From: Desulfobacillus sp041396245
Lineage (GTDB): Bacteria; Pseudomonadota; Gammaproteobacteria; Burkholderiales; Rhodocyclaceae
Assembly (NCBI GenBank): GCA_041396245.1
Contig: JAWKYW010000002.1
Span: 248,001 to 312,000, forward strand
Direction of reading: 5' to 3'
DNA: 64,000 nucleotides
Position numbers and translations under genes: made by a program. Shown here in pieces: positions 24,302 through 32,830 of this stretch (position 1 is its first letter; every line of letters starts with the position of its first letter). The notes under the pieces are model-generated. The model saw only the letters and a program-made list of their open reading frames with translations, was not told where the DNA came from and did no database searches.

Positions 24302-24456
24302 CCCCTTTCCCGCGGGGGGATTCCCCCGTTTGCAAAAGGGGGGGCGAGGGGGAATTTGGCGACGGCACGGGTGCGCACCACCGCTGCAAATCCCTCTTGT
24401 TCCTCCTTGTTCCCCCGTTTTCGACCAAAGGAAACCCCTGTGGGACCAAGGGGGAG
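24302..24456. repeat. C/G-tract repeats and composite spacer copy
   Basis: Two pieces: a C-tract / GTTTGCAAAAGGGGGG palindrome at 24302-24357, and at 24411-24456 a second one whose centre is GACCAAAGGAAACCCCTGTGGGACC, given here as the two overlapping parts GACCAAAGGAAACCCC and CCCCTGTGGGACC. The latter matches the spacer in the TCGGG palindrome clusters, so the two repeat families share a module. The region lies between the diiron protein gene and the end of the OFOR cluster. Confidence 0.8.
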
Positions 24457-24464
24457 ACCCTGCA

Positions 24465-27257
24465 TCACACGCTCACGCGCGGCTTGCGGTGCTCCTCTTC
24501 CAGGTAGGCGAGGCGGTCAGCGTAGGGGATCTCGCCTTCGAAGCCGCCGAGGTGCACGTTCCTCAGCCATTCGGCGGCGTAGTAGTCCAGCACGCGCTGG
24601 ATCTGTTTCTTCTCGACCGCGCCGCCGCCGAGCAGGTGCTTGAAGCGCGCCTGCAGCTTGAGGAAGCTGTCGCCGGGATTGCGCGGCGTCGGGTACATCT
24701 CCAGGTAGGGCACGCCGTGCTCGAAGGTGACCGGGGCGAACAGGCCGCCCTCCTCCGACAGCCAGGCCAGGTCGTAGGTGAGGCTGTCGGCGGTGAACTT
24801 CCAGCCTGTGGTGCACGGCTGCAGGAAGTGCAGGAAGGCGCCGTCGATGCCGTCCTCCAGGGCGCGCGCGACGACGCGTGTGATGTGCTCCTGGCGGTGC
24901 AGGTTCATGCGCGCGGAAATCGTCGCGCCGTGGCCGGCCATGATCTCGACGATGGGCTTCTTGCGCAGTTCGTTGCCCATCGGCTTTTCCTGGCCCTGCG
25001 GATTGGTGGTGGTGTGCCCGCCCGGGGCGGAGGCCGCCGAGTACTGGTTGCCGGTGTTCTGGTAGCCCTCGTTGTCGTAGCAGACGTAGAGCGCGCGCTG
25101 GTCGAGCTCGATGTCGTATTTGTCCTGTGCCAGCTTCTGCATGCGCGAAAACAGGCCCGACAGGTTGCCGAAGCCGATGTCGAAGGTGGCGCCGTCGCCG
25201 CCCCAGCCCAGGTGCAGGGTGCGCTTCATTTGCGCGCGCAGCGCTGCGCCCTCGTCGCCGTTGACCTTGTGGGCGTACTTCAGGCGCGCCTTCTTCGCGG
25301 CGAGGCCGCCCAGCACTTCCGAGGGCGCGCCGCCGAAGACGCCGTGCAGCGAGGGCTGCTTTTTGCCGGTGTAGGGCCAGATGCCGGAGTACACCTCGAA
25401 GCAGCCGGTCGCTTCATAGGTGATGATCTCCTCGAAGCCCGTCGCCGTGGCGGTCTTGGTGACCAGGCCGAAGAGCGAATTCACCGGGCAGCCGAGGCAG
25501 TTGCGGATGCCCGGCTCCAGCCCGCTGCCCATGGCGGCGAGCGGGTCGAGGTTGATGCGCGTCCACTTGCGCCGCAGCGGGTAGCGCGCCGGCACGCCCG
25601 AGCCGGCCAGCGCCACCACGCGCGCCAGGTCGTGTTCGCCCGGCGCGATGACGGCCTTCGGCAGCCACTTGATCTCGGGCACGATCTTGTCGCGGATCAG
25701 CGCCAGCACGCGGCCCGGCGAGCTGTCGGCACGCTGGCCGCGGCCCATCAGCAGCACGGCGCGGCGGAAATCCTCCAGCGTCAGCTTGTCCAGGCTGCGC
25801 GGCGCGCCGTGGGCGTCGGGCAGGGTGAAGGTCACCTTGTCGGCCAGCGCGCGCAGCTTGCCGAGCGCCTCGGCCAGCGAGAAATTGCGCAGCACCAGGC
25901 CCTGGTTGGCGAGGATGGTCGAGGGCGTCTCGCCGCGCAGGCGGGCGGCCACCACGGCCGAGAGGTTGACCAGCGGCTCGGGGTTCTCGAGGGCGCGGAT
26001 CAGGCGCAGGGTATCGCGCGCGCAGGCCGTCACCTCGGCCAGCGGTTTCTTCTCCAGCACCGCCAGGCAATACAGGTCGAACAGCAGCTCCTCGTCGGTG
26101 AGCGCATCGATGCGCTGCTCGGCGCGCCCGCCCTGACGACCGGAATCGACGCTGACGGCGTAGCCCGCGGCGGCCTCGCGCAGTTCGGCCAGCGCCGGCT
26201 GCTGCGCCTGCTGCGCCGCGGCGTCCAGCTCGCCCGCCGCCTTCATGCCGGCGGAGACCGCCAGCCAGTTGAGCTCGGGCCGCAGGGCGACCAGGGCGCG
26301 GCCGAGCGCCGTCTCCTGCCAGCGCGTCGGATCGTCGCCGCGCACCGCGACGGGATGCGACAGCGTCTCGCGCTCGGCGGCAGGAAACCTGAAGGCGGCC
26401 AGCAGGCCGGCCAAAGTCAGTCCCGGCGAGACGGCGAGGCGCGCCGCCTCGCGCGCGATCAGCGCGTCGAGGAAGGCGAGGAAGTCGGCCGCGGCCGTGC
26501 CGTAGTCGGCGCCGGTCTCCTCGGCCAGCACGGCCAGTTCGGCGGCGTCGAGTTCGGCCAGCGCGCGGTTGAAGTTGCCCTGGCGAAACACCTCGATGAC
26601 GCAGCCCTGTGCCGCCAGCGCGGCGGCCCGGCGGGCGAGGTCGTCCGCGTCGACGGCGCCGTCGCCCGGCGCCAGTTCGGCGAAGCCGCTCAGGTGGTTG
26701 TGGTAGAGCGCGCTGGCGTTGATCGCCGTGTCGCGCACGCCGAAGCGCTGTAACAAGCGGGCGGCCTTCTGCAGGTTGCCGAGGAGGTACTCGAGCGCGA
26801 TGTTGGTGTCGCGCGCCAGCGGCAACAAGGTCTGCTCGGCGCCGCCCGCATCGGACAGGCCGTCGATGCGCAGGCCGCGGCGGCCCAGGGCGCGCAGGGC
26901 GGCCCAGCCATCCTCCGCCTTCGAGGTCGACACCGGCAGGCGCGCCAGTTCGTCCGTCAGCTCGTCGAGGAGGAAATCGCAGCGCTTCACTTCGGCCCCG
27001 AGCGCGTGCATCAGCTCGGCCACGCCGGCGGCGACGAGCCACTGCTCGCGCGGAATCAGGCCGGCGATCTCCTCGGCGCTGGCCTCGGCGACCTCGATCG
27101 CCAGGGGGCTGGCGCCGATCAGCAGCTGCACGCCGGCGGGCAGCGCCCGCGCCTGTTCGACGATGCGCGCGGCGATGGCCCGGCCGGCCTGGGCGTCGAG
27201 CGCGCCGGCGTGGAAGAACTCGGCTGGGGCGGATTTTTTCGCTTTCTTCATCTGCAT
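24465..27257 (-). CDS. Giant 2-oxoacid:ferredoxin oxidoreductase beta subunit (930 residues)
   Basis: The last 360 residues are a TPP-binding pyruvate:ferredoxin oxidoreductase-type beta subunit: NCLGCPVNSLF (about 586), LGWGGDGATFDIGFGNL (about 685, diphosphate/Mg binding) and YDNEGYQNTGNQYSAASAPGG (about 728, the NTG block of PFOR beta). Ordinary beta subunits are about 300 residues; the first 570 residues here are helix-rich, mostly Ala/Leu, and match no family I know. One Cys pair (CLGC) plus isolated Cys could hold a cluster. The ATG at 27257 has AAGGA upstream, in preference to one 18 bases earlier. It is the last of five co-directional OFOR genes, next to the gamma-alpha fusion that would complete its active site. 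Confidence 0.82.
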   Translation of the reverse strand: MQMKKAKKSAPAEFFHAGALDAQAGRAIAARIVEQARALPAGVQLLIGASPLAIEVAEASAEEIAGLIPREQWLVAAGVAELMHALGAEVKRCDFLLDELTDELARLPVSTSKAEDGWAALRALGRRGLRIDGLSDAGGAEQTLLPLARDTNIALEYLLGNLQKAARLLQRFGVRDTAINASALYHNHLSGFAELAPGDGAVDADDLARRAAALAAQGCVIEVFRQGNFNRALAELDAAELAVLAEETGADYGTAAADFLAFLDALIAREAARLAVSPGLTLAGLLAAFRFPAAERETLSHPVAVRGDDPTRWQETALGRALVALRPELNWLAVSAGMKAAGELDAAAQQAQQPALAELREAAAGYAVSVDSGRQGGRAEQRIDALTDEELLFDLYCLAVLEKKPLAEVTACARDTLRLIRALENPEPLVNLSAVVAARLRGETPSTILANQGLVLRNFSLAEALGKLRALADKVTFTLPDAHGAPRSLDKLTLEDFRRAVLLMGRGQRADSSPGRVLALIRDKIVPEIKWLPKAVIAPGEHDLARVVALAGSGVPARYPLRRKWTRINLDPLAAMGSGLEPGIRNCLGCPVNSLFGLVTKTATATGFEEIITYEATGCFEVYSGIWPYTGKKQPSLHGVFGGAPSEVLGGLAAKKARLKYAHKVNGDEGAALRAQMKRTLHLGWGGDGATFDIGFGNLSGLFSRMQKLAQDKYDIELDQRALYVCYDNEGYQNTGNQYSAASAPGGHTTTNPQGQEKPMGNELRKKPIVEIMAGHGATISARMNLHRQEHITRVVARALEDGIDGAFLHFLQPCTTGWKFTADSLTYDLAWLSEEGGLFAPVTFEHGVPYLEMYPTPRNPGDSFLKLQARFKHLLGGGAVEKKQIQRVLDYYAAEWLRNVHLGGFEGEIPYADRLAYLEEEHRKPRVSV

Positions 27258-27270
27258 GATTCGTTCCTTC

Positions 27271-27322
27271 GTCATTCCCGCAAACGCGGGAATCCATGGG
27301 TTCCCGCTTCCGCGGGAACGAC
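27271..27322. repeat. Double TTCCCGC...GCGGGAA palindrome
   Basis: Two adjacent hairpins, ATTCCCGCAAACGCGGGAAT and TTCCCGCTTCCGCGGGAA, separated by CCATGGG. This is the widespread GTCATTCCCGC type of proteobacterial intergenic repeat. It fills the gap between the gamma-alpha and giant beta genes. Confidence 0.85.
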
Positions 27323-27327
27323 AACCG

Positions 27328-29607
27328 TCAGAGGTTCACCCCCACATACGCCTTCTCGCGCGCCAGCTGGATCTCGCCCTTCTGCTCGCGCAGCGCCTTC
27401 AGCATCTCGTCGCGCGCCAGCGCCAGCGAGGGCGTGCGCCCGCCCAGGCCGTAGATGCGCGAGTAGAGGCGCGTGCCGGTGGCGGCAAGATCGTACTCGT
27501 TGGCGACGCCGGCGAGTTCGGTGTAGAGCCGGCCGCCGACCGCGCCCCAGGGGTCGTCGCGGTCGTACACGAAGACATGCCTGCCGGCGATCAGCCTCGC
27601 CCATTCCGCCCTGGGGAAGGGGCGCAGCTGGTTGGGATGCAGCACGCCGACCTCGACGCCGATGGCAGCGAACTCGCGCGCCACTTCCTCGAAGGTGCCG
27701 TGGGCGGCGCCGGCGACGACGAACAGGACCGGCGCCTGTTCGTTCCAGGCCTGCACCGCGCCGTAGCGGCGTCCGGTCAGCCTGGCAAACTTGTCGAAGA
27801 CCTTGCCGGACACCTCGAGCGCCAGTTCCATGGCGACGTGGCGCTGGTAGTCGGTGTCCATGCGCGCGTTGGAGAGCTGCAGCGCGCCCATGATCGACTC
27901 GTTGGGCGTGAACACGAAGCGGCGCACGTAGTCGAAGTCGGGGTCGGCGTAGAGGGCGCGCGCCTGCGCGTCGTCGAGCGCGAGATAGCGCTCCGGCGCA
28001 TGGCTGACCTCGAAGCCTTCCGAGGCGACGATCACCGGCGTCATCACCGAGCGGTCGGGCACCATCTCGACGGCGCCGCGGCGCACGCGGCCGTCGGGAC
28101 CGAGCAGGCGCGCCGGCCGGTACTCGGCGTAGAGGCCGATGAGCCAGGCCATCAGGTGGAAGTCGTAGGCCTGCTGCACGTCGCGCGTCATGAACACCAG
28201 GTAGCCGGCATCGAGCGCCACCTTGTAGAGGTCGGAGTGGTCGTTCTCGACGTCGAGCGGCGCGTTGAGCGAGCGCACCACGTCGGAGATCACCACGTTG
28301 CCCATGCGCAGCCCGCCGATGGAATGGAGGATCTCGCTCATCAGCGCCAGCCCCTGCGAGGACGAGGCGGTGAAGGCCAGCACGCGGTCGCGCGCCGCGC
28401 CCATCAGGGCGCCGCCGGCGCCGTGCTCGGACTCCGGCGTCACCGCTTCGGCCGACAGTTCGCCGTCGGCGATCATCTGCGCCAGGTATTCGACGATGGC
28501 GGTCTGCGGCGTGATCGGGTAGGCCGCCACCACCGAGGGAAACTGGTTGAGGACCTGTGCCGCGGCGCGGGCGATGGCGCGGTTGCCCTCCTCGCACAGC
28601 ACTTCCTGCCCGGCCGGCAGCGGCGCCGGTTCGATGCGGCCGAGGGCGGCGCGCGCCGGCAGGCCGGGCGCCTCGCCCACCACCTGTTCGCGCGCCTGGC
28701 GCAGGGCGTTCACGTTGGCGCGCACCTTGTCGCCGGGGCCGAACTTGTCGGTGAGCGACGCTTCCACCACCCTGGCGAAGGCTTCGGCGTCGACCGCCTC
28801 GTGGCCGAGCAGGCCCAGCATGCCCCCGATCAGGGCATAGTTGGGCGGCATGCGCTTGCCGCGCACCAGGCCGTCGGCGTCGAGGGTGCACAGATGGTAG
28901 GGCTCGTGGAACTCGGCGGCCTTGCGGAAGGCCTTCGGCTCCATCGCGGTGTTCACGATGATGGCGATGTGGCGCGGATCGTGCGGCGGGTAGTCCCGAA
29001 AAAGCGCGCGCAGCAGGGGAAACAGCTTGGGGTCGAACAGCAGCACCACGTCGGGCACGGCGAAGGGGGCGTGGTTGAGGATGGGCTCGCGGCTGACCAC
29101 GCCGTAGCCCTTCACCGGGGCGCCCTTCTTCGACGGATCGAAGAGCGGGAAGGCGCGGCCGTTGTAGCCGGCGGCGACGAAGGCGGCGACCAGGTCTTGC
29201 ACGGCGGAGACCACGCCCGAGCCGGCCGAGCCGAGCAGGAACACCTTGAGCTGGCGCGCCTCGATGCGGCGGACGAAATCCTGGCTGGCGAAGGCCGGGT
29301 GGGTGTCATAGAGGCGCGCGAGCGCCCCGGCCGGATCGAGGCCCTCTTCGCGCAAGGCGAGCAGCGATTCGACGGGGTAGTTGCCGGGTTTCAGCGGCGC
29401 GTCGACGAGGCCGGCGAGGAAATCGCGCCCCGCCGCGTCGATGGCGCCGGCCTGCGACTCGTCGAGGTCGCCGATGCGCGTGCCGCCGAGGGTGAAGCCG
29501 ACGCGCCCGCGCGAGGCCATCTGCACGGCGCGGGCGAAGGCCACCAGGCCCTTGTGGCGGCTGGCGAGCACCTGCGGATCGCCGCCGAGTTGGATTGCGT
29601 TAGGCAT
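27328..29607 (-). CDS. 2-oxoacid:ferredoxin oxidoreductase, gamma-alpha fusion
   Basis: A 759-residue fusion. Residues 120-310 resemble an OFOR gamma domain (KVFLLGSAGSGVVSAVQDLV). Residues 335-759 are an alpha subunit: domain I with SVVAAYPITPQTAIVEYL (YPITP at 363), the PESEHGAGGALMGAARDRVLAFTASSSQG segment (two parts: PESEHGAGGALMGA and FTASSSQG), and domain II with VLFVVAGAAHGTFEEVA. The first 110 residues are unassigned. The same gamma-then-alpha order is seen in one-chain PFORs. The start at 29607 has GGAG 8 bases upstream; the frame is open 117 bases further into a C/G repeat. With the downstream giant beta it would form one complete OFOR module, probably for pyruvate or a related 2-oxoacid. 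Confidence 0.85.
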   Translation of the reverse strand: MPNAIQLGGDPQVLASRHKGLVAFARAVQMASRGRVGFTLGGTRIGDLDESQAGAIDAAGRDFLAGLVDAPLKPGNYPVESLLALREEGLDPAGALARLYDTHPAFASQDFVRRIEARQLKVFLLGSAGSGVVSAVQDLVAAFVAAGYNGRAFPLFDPSKKGAPVKGYGVVSREPILNHAPFAVPDVVLLFDPKLFPLLRALFRDYPPHDPRHIAIIVNTAMEPKAFRKAAEFHEPYHLCTLDADGLVRGKRMPPNYALIGGMLGLLGHEAVDAEAFARVVEASLTDKFGPGDKVRANVNALRQAREQVVGEAPGLPARAALGRIEPAPLPAGQEVLCEEGNRAIARAAAQVLNQFPSVVAAYPITPQTAIVEYLAQMIADGELSAEAVTPESEHGAGGALMGAARDRVLAFTASSSQGLALMSEILHSIGGLRMGNVVISDVVRSLNAPLDVENDHSDLYKVALDAGYLVFMTRDVQQAYDFHLMAWLIGLYAEYRPARLLGPDGRVRRGAVEMVPDRSVMTPVIVASEGFEVSHAPERYLALDDAQARALYADPDFDYVRRFVFTPNESIMGALQLSNARMDTDYQRHVAMELALEVSGKVFDKFARLTGRRYGAVQAWNEQAPVLFVVAGAAHGTFEEVAREFAAIGVEVGVLHPNQLRPFPRAEWARLIAGRHVFVYDRDDPWGAVGGRLYTELAGVANEYDLAATGTRLYSRIYGLGGRTPSLALARDEMLKALREQKGEIQLAREKAYVGVNL

Positions 29608-29630
29608 TGTAGGGATCTCCGGACAAACGT

Positions 29631-29736
29631 GCTCCCCCCTTTGAAAAAGGGGGGCTGGGGGGGATTTCAAGGCGGTATCGCAGACCGAGCGTCCGAGAAA
29701 TCCTCCCTGTCCCTCCTTTTCCAAAGGAGGGGACCT
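29631..29736. repeat. C/G-tract hairpin repeat pair between OFOR genes
   Basis: A CCCCCCTTTGAAAAAGGGGGG palindrome at 29631-29664 (listed as CCCCCCTTTG and AAAAAGGGGGG arms) and an inverted, shorter copy CCCTCCTTTTCCAAAGGAGG at about 29711-29732. Same family as the copies at 7.4 and 24.3 kb. It fills the gap between the Fe-S hub gene and the gamma-alpha gene. Confidence 0.8.
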
Positions 29737-29751
29737 TCCTGCAACGCCGGC

Positions 29752-31170
29752 TCACGCGCTCTCCCCCATATCGAACTGGCGCGGCGCGCCTTCGATGACG
29801 TCGTGCGGGCAGCAGGAGATGCAGATGCCGCAGGACTTGCAGTAGTCGGCATCGACCTCGAAGGCGAAGGGCTGCTTGCCGAAGAGGTCTTCCACGTCGC
29901 CGATGCCGGCATGGCTGCCGTCGGCCTTCAGCAGCCAGGCGCGCAGCCCGCGCACCATCGCCGGCATGACGCCCAGCGGCAGCAGCGGCACCAGGCGGAT
30001 CGCCGAAGTCTCGCCGCCGGCGCCTTCCGGACAGTGGGTGACGCACAGCGCGCACTCGGGGCCCAGGCATTTCTCCAGCCGGGTGTAGACCGGCACCTCG
30101 TTGCCGTAGGGCGTCTTCCACGCCGTCGAGGTGCCCGGCGGCAGCAGGCCGCCGATGGGCCGGCGCTTGGCGCCGAGATAGGCCTGGCCGAGGCGCGCCT
30201 CATCGAGCAGGCCGGCCAGCAGCTTGCGGCCGCCGGCGGTATCGATCTCGATATCGGCGTGCAGCACTTCGTCGATCACCGAATGCAGGAGGCGGCCGAG
30301 GTCGACCTGGCCCTGCTTCAGGCCCTCGATGGCGGGCAGCGCGCGGTAGAGCAGGCGCACGGCGCGGCGGGCGAGCGCCGGCGCGCGGCCGTTCTCGCGC
30401 GCCCAGCGCTCGATCATCGCATCCGGATCGCGGCTGTCCACGAACTGCGTCGTCACCCCGAGGGTCTCGAGGATGGGGTGGAAGCCCGCCTCGTCCAGCG
30501 CGCGGTGGGCGGCCTTGATGTCGTCGGCGTCGTAGGACTCCAAAGTCAGTCCCCCGGACACGGCGAGCGGATTGGCCACGGCGAAGTCGGCCGGCGGCGG
30601 GTTGGCGGCGGCGTCGGCGGCGTAGGGATTGGGCAGCTGTACGAAGAGCGTGGACTCGTAGAGCCGGTTGGGCATCTCCAGCGAGATGGCGCGCTCGGGG
30701 CAGATGTAGATGCACTGGGCGCACTGCATGTTGCCGGTGCACTCCTCCTCGCGGCGCTGCTCGTCGGGCTTGCCGAAGCCGTCGTCGCTGTAGACGCGCT
30801 TGGGGCAGACCTGGATGCACAGGCGGCAGCCCTTGCACAGGGCGTAGTCGACCACCTGGCGGTAGATCGGCTGCGACTTGGCGGCCGGCTCGAGCAGCAG
30901 CCCGGGCGGCAGCGGCCCCTCGGCGATGAACTCGATGCGGCGCGCGCGCGTCCTGGCCTCGGCCAGCGCCGCCGGATCGAACAGCAGCTTCTTCAGGCGC
31001 GCGACCTCGGCCGGGCCGGCGAGGGCGCGGGCCAGTTCGGCGTTCTCGACGCGGAAGCCCGCGGCCTCGGCCTGGCGGATCAGTTCTTCCAGCTCGGCGC
31101 CGGCGGCGGCTGGCGGCGCCGCGACGCGGCGCTGGCTGGCGCGGGTGGCGACGGGGGGTTGCACGGTCAT
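29752..31170 (-). CDS. Polyferredoxin-like electron-transfer protein with four [4Fe-4S] motifs
   Basis: A 472-residue protein lying between the two OFOR modules. Cys motifs: C112-x2-C-x2-C-x3-C122 (CKGCRLCIQVCP), C144-x5-C-x2-C-x3-C157 (CTGNMQCAQCIYICP), C368-x4-C-x2-C-x3-C380 (CLGPECALCVTHCP) and C444-x2-C-x2-C-x3-C454 (CKSCGICISCCP). The two outer ones are standard; the two inner ones have widened first spacing. Residues 25-105 and 210-350 are helical and of unknown fold, far more than a simple delta subunit (about 100 residues) contains. I see no Rossmann FAD or NAD motif. A role as shared electron collector for both OFOR modules is inferred from gene position. Confidence 0.82.
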   Translation of the reverse strand: MTVQPPVATRASQRRVAAPPAAAGAELEELIRQAEAAGFRVENAELARALAGPAEVARLKKLLFDPAALAEARTRARRIEFIAEGPLPPGLLLEPAAKSQPIYRQVVDYALCKGCRLCIQVCPKRVYSDDGFGKPDEQRREEECTGNMQCAQCIYICPERAISLEMPNRLYESTLFVQLPNPYAADAAANPPPADFAVANPLAVSGGLTLESYDADDIKAAHRALDEAGFHPILETLGVTTQFVDSRDPDAMIERWARENGRAPALARRAVRLLYRALPAIEGLKQGQVDLGRLLHSVIDEVLHADIEIDTAGGRKLLAGLLDEARLGQAYLGAKRRPIGGLLPPGTSTAWKTPYGNEVPVYTRLEKCLGPECALCVTHCPEGAGGETSAIRLVPLLPLGVMPAMVRGLRAWLLKADGSHAGIGDVEDLFGKQPFAFEVDADYCKSCGICISCCPHDVIEGAPRQFDMGESA

Positions 31171-31220
31171 GGCTGCACCTCACGGTTGAACAGGCTTGCC
31201 TCGACATTCCCCGCACGTTT

Positions 31221-31279
31221 CGTAGGTCGGCCTTCAGGCCGACATGACCTCGGCTGTCGGGCTGAAGCCCGACCTACAG
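31221..31279. repeat. Palindromic repeat pair between Fe-S and beta-gamma genes
   Basis: TCGGCCTTCAGGCCGA and TCGGGCTGAAGCCCGA face each other with outer GTAGG / CCTAC arms, the same composite design as the 86-bp element in glcE but with a shorter centre. Confidence 0.9.
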
Positions 31280-31324
31280 AGTGGCGGGGAGGTTCCTGGG
31301 CAGTGGAATGAATGGCTGGCATGT

Positions 31325-32830
31325 TCACAGCCCCTTCAGCCGGTCCGCCTCGGCGAAGCCGGTGGCGAGCGCCTTCTGGTTGAGGACGGGGTTCTTCCTG
31401 CCGACGCTCTTCATCACCGCGGCGGTGACGGCCTCGCGCGACATCAGGCCGAAGTAGTCGAGCGCCAGGGCCAGCGCCAGGATGTTGATGCCGAGCTCGC
31501 GCTTGGGCGGTCGCACCTCGCGCGCCAGCAGCTCGCCGATGGGCGAGGCGATGACGCGCGGATCGCCGTAGGTCTCGCGCACCGCGGTGGCGTTGGCGAG
31601 GATGCGGCCGTCGGGCGCGACCTCCTTGCGGAACTTGTCGAAGGTCTCCTGGTTGAGCGCCACCAGCACGTCGAGCTGCTCCGACTGCGGATAGTGGATC
31701 TCGCCGTCGCTGATGGCGACGTCGGAGTAAGCCTCGCCACCGCGCGCCTCGGGGCCGTAGTTCTTCATGAAGACGCCGTTCTTGCCGGCGCGCACCGCCG
31801 CCGAGAGCGCGATCTCGCCGGCCGTGATGACGCCCTGCCCGCCCGAGCCGGCGAAGCGCATCGACGTGCGAGGCGCGCGCGCCTCGCACGCCGGGCGCGG
31901 CGACACGTCCTCCAGTTCCTCGGTGTCCGCCGCCACCGCCTGGCGGCTCTTCGCGACGCAGGCAGCGTAGGCCGGCGAGCTCTGCAGGTCGGGGCGGTCC
32001 ACGCGATGGATGATGCCGAGCGGACGCAGGCCGGCGCGCGCTTCCGGCGCCAGTTCGCGCCAGCGTTCCACGGGCAGGATCTGCTGCTCGATGTGCTGGC
32101 GGTAGCGGAAGGCCTCGGCGCGCTTGTTGCGCGTGCCCCAGCCGGTGTGGCAGAAGCCGACGACGTTGATGAAGGAGAAGCCCTTGTGTTCGAGGCCGGC
32201 GGCGATCAGCTCGTCCAGCTGGTCCTGGTGCTCCTGCAGGGTGGTCACCGCGCCCTGGGCGACGAAGCCGGCGCCGGCGCCGATGGCCAGGTCGATGAGG
32301 TTGAAGGGCGGCTCGAAGACGCCGTAGGGCACCGAGGCGCCGACTTCGCCCAGCGGCGAGGTGGGCGAATGCTGGGCGCCGGTCATGCCGTAGGAGCGGT
32401 TGTCGTAGACGATCAGCGTCATGTCGAGGTTGCGCCGCGCGGCATGGATGAAGTGGTTGCCGCCGATGGAGAAGATGTCGCCGTCGCCGGCGGCCAGCAC
32501 CACGGTGAGGTCGGGCCGCGCCATCTTCAGGCCGGAGGCGAAGGCCAGCGAGCGGCCGTGCGTGGTGTGCACGGTGTTGAAGTCGAGGTGGCCGGGCATG
32601 CGCGAGGTGCAGCCGATGCCGGAGACCATGGCGACGTTGTTCTTGAGCGTCTCCAGCCCGGCCGGGTCCATGAAGTCCACGCCCAGCTTGCGGCCGAGCT
32701 GGCGCATCAGCGCCACCTGGATGGACTGTTGCATGTTGCCGAGGCCGCAGCCCTCGCACCAGATGCTGCGGCGCATGGCCTGGCGGCGCAGGTCGGGCAT
32801 TTCCAGCGAGCAGGTGTCTGCGGCATTCAT
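31325..32830 (-). CDS. korB: 2-oxoacid:ferredoxin oxidoreductase, beta-gamma fusion
   Basis: A 501-residue fusion. Residues 1-300 are a 2-oxoglutarate-type (KorB) beta subunit with CEGCGLGN at 25, GIGCTSR at 71, and the TPP block GDGDIFSIGGNHFIHAARRN followed by NRSYGMTGAQHSPTSP. Residues 322-501 are a gamma domain (RFAGSGGQGVITAGEI, NYGPEARGGEAYSD), normally a separate korC gene. The start overlaps the korA stop by 4 bases (ATGA), so the two are translationally coupled. The active site would oxidise 2-oxoglutarate (or another 2-oxoacid) to the acyl-CoA and CO2, reducing ferredoxin. The acceptor cannot be fixed from sequence; no flavin or NADP domain is present. Confidence 0.9.
   Translation of the reverse strand: MNAADTCSLEMPDLRRQAMRRSIWCEGCGLGNMQQSIQVALMRQLGRKLGVDFMDPAGLETLKNNVAMVSGIGCTSRMPGHLDFNTVHTTHGRSLAFASGLKMARPDLTVVLAAGDGDIFSIGGNHFIHAARRNLDMTLIVYDNRSYGMTGAQHSPTSPLGEVGASVPYGVFEPPFNLIDLAIGAGAGFVAQGAVTTLQEHQDQLDELIAAGLEHKGFSFINVVGFCHTGWGTRNKRAEAFRYRQHIEQQILPVERWRELAPEARAGLRPLGIIHRVDRPDLQSSPAYAACVAKSRQAVAADTEELEDVSPRPACEARAPRTSMRFAGSGGQGVITAGEIALSAAVRAGKNGVFMKNYGPEARGGEAYSDVAISDGEIHYPQSEQLDVLVALNQETFDKFRKEVAPDGRILANATAVRETYGDPRVIASPIGELLAREVRPPKRELGINILALALALDYFGLMSREAVTAAVMKSVGRKNPVLNQKALATGFAEADRLKGL

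Noticed and set aside
29608..29724. N-terminal extension of the gamma-alpha fusion to 29724
   Set aside because: The extra 39 residues are translated repeat sequence, and the ATG at 29607 has a good GGAG.
29752..31170. The hub protein as an NADP-linked flavoprotein subunit of an NADP-dependent OFOR
   Set aside because: No GxGxxG FAD or NAD motif was found; only Fe-S motifs are visible.
26719..31311. A 1530-residue open frame on the plus strand across the OFOR genes
   Set aside because: It is antisense to three genes with clear OFOR motifs; its His/Arg/Gly-rich composition is the shadow of GC-rich codons.
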